The notes under the pieces: generated by a model
Seen by the model: the letters and a program-made list of their open reading frames with translations, nothing else
What the model was told of the DNA's origin: nothing
Databases searched by the model: none
Part shown: one piece after another, positions 6,165-9,034 of the stretch
How positions within the stretch are numbered: the stretch's first letter is position 1
How the letters are laid out: each line of letters starts with the position of its first letter
Translations under genes and position numbers: made by a program
Source: an uncultured Bifidobacterium sp.
Lineage (GTDB): Bacteria; Actinomycetota; Actinomycetes; Actinomycetales; Bifidobacteriaceae
Direction of reading: 5' to 3'
Assembly (NCBI GenBank): GCA_937876495.1
Contig: CALEGL010000015.1
Location: 1 to 9,034, forward strand
Length of the DNA stretch: 9,034 bases

Positions 6165-7229
6165 TCATGCCGTGCGGCTCTTCGGATCGAGGGCGTCCTT
6201 GACGGCGTCGCCCATCATGATGAACGCCAGAACGGTGATGGCCAGCGCCGCCGACGGGTAGAAGAGCACCATGGGGTCGGTGCGCAGCATCGACTGGGCG
6301 TTGGAGATGTCGCCGCCCCAGCTCACCGTCGTCGTCGGCAGGCCGATGCCGAGGAAGCTCAGGGTCGCCTCGAGGACGATGTAGGAGCCCAGCGAGGTGG
6401 TGCCCACGACGATGATCGGCGCCAGCGAGTTGGGGATGATATGCCGGAACAGATTGCGCATCGGCGTCGAGCCGACCGCCGTGGACGCCGTGTTGAACTC
6501 GAGGTTCTTGGCCTCCATGACGGCGCCACGGGCGATGCGCGCCACCGACACCCAGCCGAACAGGGCCATGACGAGGATGATCTTCCAGATGGATCCGTTC
6601 GTGCGGAACATCTGGAGCACGACGATGGCTCCGAGCAGGATGGGCAGTGCGAGGAAGATGTCGGTGAGCCGGCTGAGCACGGCGTCGATCCACCCGCCGA
6701 AGAAGCCGGCGATGGCTCCGACGAGCGAGCCGATGAGCACGACGAGCAGCGTCGCGAGCACGCCGACGCTCAGCGAGGTGCGGGTGCCGTAGACGACGCG
6801 GGTGTAGATGTCGCAGCCCTGCAGGTCGAATCCGAAGGGATGGCCGGCGGAGCCGGGGTCCAGCGACCTGTCGAGGTTGCAGTAGTTGGGGTCCTGCCGG
6901 GTGAACAGGCCCGGGAACAGCGCCGCGACGAGGATGAACAGGATGAGGAGGGCCGAGACGATGAACAGGGGGTTGCGTCGCAGCGTACGCCATGCGGAGG
7001 CCCACATGTTCGTCGCGGGAGCCGACTCGTCGAGGGAGTCGACCGCCTGGAGCGGGGTCTCCTCGACGGGGGCGACGTACCGCTCCTGACCCGGCAGGGC
7101 GTCGGGAAGCGCCGCCGCGCCGGAGACGGCCACTGGCATCGGTGCCGCATGCGCTTCGGTCTCGGGCGCAGCGGCCCTGCGCGCTTCGGTCCCGTTCGCT
7201 TCGGTCCCGGCTGGGATGTCTGACGTCAT
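6165..7229 (-). CDS. oppC: Oligopeptide ABC transporter permease OppC
   Basis: A 354-residue inner permease subunit that pairs with OppB to form the peptide channel. It has six predicted helices (about 87-107, 153-178, 189-209, 215-233, 268-293, 323-342). The ATPase-docking EAA loop runs about 239-267, with Gly253 and IIPN at 264-267. RTLRRNPLFI (81-90) just before helix one and HPFGFDLQGCD (130-140) before helix two are typical OppC/DppC positions. About 75 residues precede the usual start of the fold; they are rich in Ala, Pro and Glu, contain an AGTEANGTEA repeat, and are probably a disordered cytoplasmic tail. The only two cysteines, 117 and 139, both fall in the loop between helices one and two. 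The gene starts 13 nt after oppB, and the oppB TGA overlaps the Shine-Dalgarno (TGAAGGGAG), suggesting coupled translation. A shorter start at Met75 is possible but I see less reason for it. Confidence 0.94.
   Translation of the reverse strand: MTSDIPAGTEANGTEARRAAAPETEAHAAPMPVAVSGAAALPDALPGQERYVAPVEETPLQAVDSLDESAPATNMWASAWRTLRRNPLFIVSALLILFILVAALFPGLFTRQDPNYCNLDRSLDPGSAGHPFGFDLQGCDIYTRVVYGTRTSLSVGVLATLLVVLIGSLVGAIAGFFGGWIDAVLSRLTDIFLALPILLGAIVVLQMFRTNGSIWKIILVMALFGWVSVARIARGAVMEAKNLEFNTASTAVGSTPMRNLFRHIIPNSLAPIIVVGTTSLGSYIVLEATLSFLGIGLPTTTVSWGGDISNAQSMLRTDPMVLFYPSAALAITVLAFIMMGDAVKDALDPKSRTA
7152..7209. repeat. 15-bp period repeats encoding the OppC N-terminal tail
   Basis: CGCTTCGGTCCCG (plus strand) occurs at 7182-7194 and 7197-7209, and a one-mismatch copy CGCTTCGGTCTCG at 7152-7164. 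The copies are spaced by 15 or 30 bp, so all stay in frame and give GTEA, GTEA and ETEA in OppC residues 8-26. The pattern suggests the tail grew by slippage or duplication. Confidence 0.65.
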
Positions 7230-7242
7230 CGACGTTCTCCCT

Positions 7243-8169
7243 TCACGCGTAGCGGATGCGCGGGTCGAGGGCCGCGTAGAGCAGGTCGACGAGCAGGTTG
7301 GACACGACGAACACGAGCATGAGCAGGGTGACGATGGAGACCACCATGTTGCCCTCCCCCTTGAGGATGCTCTGGTAGGTGAGGAAGCCGACGCCGTGGA
7401 TGTTGAAGATCGTCTCGGTGATCATCGCGCCTCCCATCAGGGCGCCGAGGTCCTGCCCGAGGTAGGTGACGACCGGGATGAGGGAGTTGCGCAGCACGTG
7501 CCGCAAAAGCACGGACCCGTTGCCCATGCCCTTGGCGCGCGCGGTGCGCACATAGTCCTCGGACAGGTTCGAGGAGACCTCTGACCGGGTCAGACGGATG
7601 ATGTACGCCATCGACACCGATCCGAGCACCATCGCCGGCATGAGCAGGTCGAGGAAGCCGGGGTCGCTGCCCGCGGTGACGGGAAGGATGCGCCATTTGA
7701 CGCCGAGGAAGTACTGGCCGAGGAAGCCCGTGACGAAGGTGGGCACGGAGATGAGCAGCAGGGAGACGACGAGGATGACGGTGTCGTACCACTTGCCCTT
7801 CTTGAGTCCCGCGATGACGCCGAACACGATGCCGAAGACGGCCTCGAACACGAAGGCCATGAGGGCGAGTCTGATGGTGACGGGGAAGGCCCGGCCGATC
7901 TCGGCGATGACCGGCTGCCCGGAGAACGTCTGCCCGAAGTTGAGGGTGAGGGCGTTGCGCAGGAAGAGCAGATACTGGACGATGAAGGGCTTGTCGAGGT
8001 TGTACTCGGACCTGATCTGGGCGGCGACGGCCTCGTTCACCGGCCTGTCCCCGAACATCGCCTTGACGGGATCGCCCGGGAGTGCGAACACCAGCGCGTA
8101 GACAAGCAGCGTGGTTCCCAGGACCACGGGTATCATCTGCAGGATCCTGCGTAGAAGGTACTTGCCCAT
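7243..8169 (-). CDS. oppB: Oligopeptide ABC transporter permease OppB
   Basis: A 308-residue permease subunit, normal length for the family. It begins with the hallmark MGKYLLRRILQMIPVVLG, in which helix one starts almost at once (about 9-30). A long extracytoplasmic segment follows (about 31-96) with LPGDP (30-34), YNLDKPFIVQY (56-66) and LNFGQTFSGQPV (76-87). Further helices are at about 97-121, 131-155, 175-193, 229-250 and 276-298. The EAA loop EDYVRTARAKGMGNGSVLLR (204-223), ending in HVLRNSLIPV, docks to the ATPase. The protein ends ALDPRIRYA, a typical OppB/DppB terminus. The frame stays open upstream to 8325, but those 52 residues are Arg/Gly-rich and unlike the family, and the ATG at 8169 has an AAGGAG site, so I start there. 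It is followed by oppC after 13 nt. Confidence 0.95.
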   Translation of the reverse strand: MGKYLLRRILQMIPVVLGTTLLVYALVFALPGDPVKAMFGDRPVNEAVAAQIRSEYNLDKPFIVQYLLFLRNALTLNFGQTFSGQPVIAEIGRAFPVTIRLALMAFVFEAVFGIVFGVIAGLKKGKWYDTVILVVSLLLISVPTFVTGFLGQYFLGVKWRILPVTAGSDPGFLDLLMPAMVLGSVSMAYIIRLTRSEVSSNLSEDYVRTARAKGMGNGSVLLRHVLRNSLIPVVTYLGQDLGALMGGAMITETIFNIHGVGFLTYQSILKGEGNMVVSIVTLLMLVFVVSNLLVDLLYAALDPRIRYA

Positions 8170-8173
8170 CTCT

Positions 8174-8179
8174 CTCCTT
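8174..8179 (-). promoter_or_regulatory. Ribosome binding site of oppB
   Basis: AAGGAG on the minus strand, 4 nt before the ATG at 8169-8167. It rules out the longer reading frame that begins at 8325. Confidence 0.7.
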
Positions 8180-8278
8180 CCCCCGCCGCCGAGGCCGCGT
8201 TGCGACGCGATGCGGGGTGCGGCCCGTTCGTCTCGACAGTGTACCCCACGACCACGAACCGGCATCGACGGCATCGAG

Positions 8279-8311
8279 GGGGCCCGGACGGAACGAATCC
8301 GTCCGGGCCCC
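8279..8311 (-). terminator. Strong GC-rich stem-loop after oppA (attenuator, processing signal or U-less terminator)
   Basis: The arms 8279-8292 and 8298-8311 pair perfectly over 14 bp around a 5-nt loop (UUCGU in the minus-strand RNA). It begins 50 nt past the oppA stop and ends about 110 nt before oppB. On the minus strand the stem is followed by CTCGATGCC with no U run, so it is not a textbook intrinsic terminator. A hairpin between a binding-protein gene and its permease genes commonly protects the upstream mRNA or stops a fraction of transcripts, keeping the binding protein in excess; applying that here is inference. The rest of the gap holds a tandem 9-bp near-repeat (8261-8278) and a possible -10, TACACT (8243-8238), without a good -35. 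Confidence 0.6.
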
Positions 8312-8320
8312 GTCACGGGT

Positions 8321-8354
8321 CTCATGACGACGGGTCATGCCTGTTCGTCATGAG
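8321..8354 (-). other. Second inverted repeat just after the oppA stop
   Basis: CTCATGACGA (8321-8330) and its complement TCGTCATGAG (8345-8354) form a 10-bp stem with a 14-nt loop, starting 7 nt past the oppA stop. An alternative shorter hairpin pairs CATGAC (8323-8328) with GTCATG (8334-8339), so two folds compete for the same bases. It lies 5' of the stronger stem-loop in the transcript and may act with it, or may be a dyad binding site. Confidence 0.45.
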
Positions 8355-8361
8355 GCTTCCC

Positions 8362-9034
8362 TCACTTCGTGAGGTTGGTGTACACCGGCAGGTTCTGCCA
8401 GTCCATCTCGAAGCCCTTGACCCCGATGGCCGCGACTCCGGACGCATTGGAGTAGTACAGCGGGATGGCGGGCAGGTCGTTCATGAGGATCTCCTGGGAC
8501 TGCTGGTAGATCTTGTTGGCGGCCGCCGTGCTCTTGGCGGCGTAGGCCTTCGTCATCAGGGCGTCGAACTTGGCGTTGCTGTAGTCGCCGTCGTTCGAAC
8601 CGTTGCCGTTGCCGGCCGCCGAATCGTACAGCTGGAAGAGGTAGTCCTCCGCCGACGGGTAGTCGGGCTGCCAGCCGGTGCGGAAGGCTCCGGTCATCTG
8701 GCGCTTGGTGATGGCGTCACGGAACTCCTGGAAGGTGGCGATGGGGTTCGTGGCGGCGTTGATGCCCAGGTTGTTCTTCAGCTGGTTCACGACGGCCTCG
8801 TAGATCGGCTTGGACCCGCCGTCGGCGTTGTAGGAGAAGGTCAGCGTTCCCGTGTACTTCGAGATGGCGTTGGCCTCGGCCCACAGCTTCTTGGCCTTGG
8901 TCGGGTTGTACTTGAGGTTCTCGTTGCCGGGGATGTTCTTGGAGAAGCCAGGGGTCAGCGGCGAGGTGAACTCCACGGCCGGCGTGGCCACGCCGTTGAG
9001 CACCTTGGTGGTGATGGCCTCGCGGTTGATGGCC
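8362..9034 (-). CDS. oppA: Oligopeptide ABC transporter substrate-binding protein OppA (partial, 5' end outside window)
   Basis: The C-terminal 223 residues of a family 5 extracellular solute-binding protein that captures peptides outside the membrane and delivers them to OppBC. The frame runs off the right edge; the visible part starts AINREAITTKVLNGVATPA, the usual OppA stretch before domain III. FRTGWQPDYPSAEDYLFQLY (117-136) matches the conserved WxxDYPxxxxFL segment lining the peptide pocket. IYQQSQEILMNDLPAIPLYY (175-194) matches the conserved C-terminal helix and strand. The protein ends VYTNLTK. The internal GTG at 9003 is not a real start, since homology continues to the edge. The signal peptide and lipobox expected at the N-terminus are not in the window, so lipoprotein status cannot be judged. 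A full-length protein should be about 500-560 residues. Confidence 0.93.
   Translation of the reverse strand, partial: AINREAITTKVLNGVATPAVEFTSPLTPGFSKNIPGNENLKYNPTKAKKLWAEANAISKYTGTLTFSYNADGGSKPIYEAVVNQLKNNLGINAATNPIATFQEFRDAITKRQMTGAFRTGWQPDYPSAEDYLFQLYDSAAGNGNGSNDGDYSNAKFDALMTKAYAAKSTAAANKIYQQSQEILMNDLPAIPLYYSNASGVAAIGVKGFEMDWQNLPVYTNLTK

Noticed and set aside
6148..7005. N-terminal extension of the oppDF frame back to 7005
   Set aside because: It overlaps oppC almost completely and reads as Arg/His/Pro-rich nonsense; the Shine-Dalgarno at 6158-6153 marks the real start.
6129..7223. Plus-strand open frame opposite oppC
   Set aside because: It mirrors oppC codon bias, is rich in Asp/Glu/Arg/His low-complexity sequence, and has no domain.
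8238..8266. Promoter for oppB with -10 TACACT
   Set aside because: The -10 matches four of six bases but no -35 is found at 15-18 nt; noted only under the stem-loop entry.
1..9034. Mobile element, CRISPR array, tRNA or defence island
   Set aside because: No transposase or integrase, no regularly spaced repeats, no tRNA-like cloverleaf seen, and all genes belong to ordinary chromosomal families.

Overview
The window is GC-rich with strong third-position GC bias. Every gene I can support lies on the minus strand, so transcription runs from high to low coordinates. Protein content points to a Gram-positive actinobacterium, most likely Bifidobacterium or a close relative: a DUF3710/DUF3159 pair next to a TRAM-domain RNA methyltransferase is an actinobacterial arrangement, and the oligopeptide transporter has its two ATPases fused into one OppDF chain. 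The genus is an inference from gene families and order.

Right half (9034 down to 4132): an oligopeptide/dipeptide ABC importer in the order oppA (3' part only, running off the right edge), oppB, oppC, oppDF. A 192-nt gap between oppA and oppB holds two stem-loops, one with a perfect 14-bp GC-rich stem. From oppB on, genes are tightly packed: 13 nt between oppB and oppC, 17 nt between oppC and oppDF (using the start with the best ribosome binding site), and a 1-nt TGATG overlap between oppDF and xth. OppA would capture peptide outside the cell, OppB and OppC form the channel, and OppDF supplies both ATP sites.

Middle (4132 to 3272): an exodeoxyribonuclease III-family nuclease with a complete set of catalytic residues, translationally coupled to the end of oppDF. 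A 104-nt gap with one weak promoter candidate follows.

Left half (3167 to 17): a DUF3710 protein with a very acidic N-terminal tail, a six-helix DUF3159 membrane protein 9 nt downstream, then after 140 nt a TrmA/RlmD-type RNA (uracil-5)-methyltransferase. The methyltransferase coding frame is broken by an apparent single missing base near 294-320. Its catalytic Cys and Glu lie in the second frame, so it is either a recent pseudogene or a sequence error.

I found no tRNA, rRNA, CRISPR array, insertion sequence, phage gene or defence system, and nothing that amounts to a new biological system. The best leads are local: the frameshift, an extra block of about 100 residues in the first ATPase of OppDF, missing Fe-S cysteines in the methyltransferase, the oppA-oppB stem-loops, and an 11-bp triple repeat in the methyltransferase leader.
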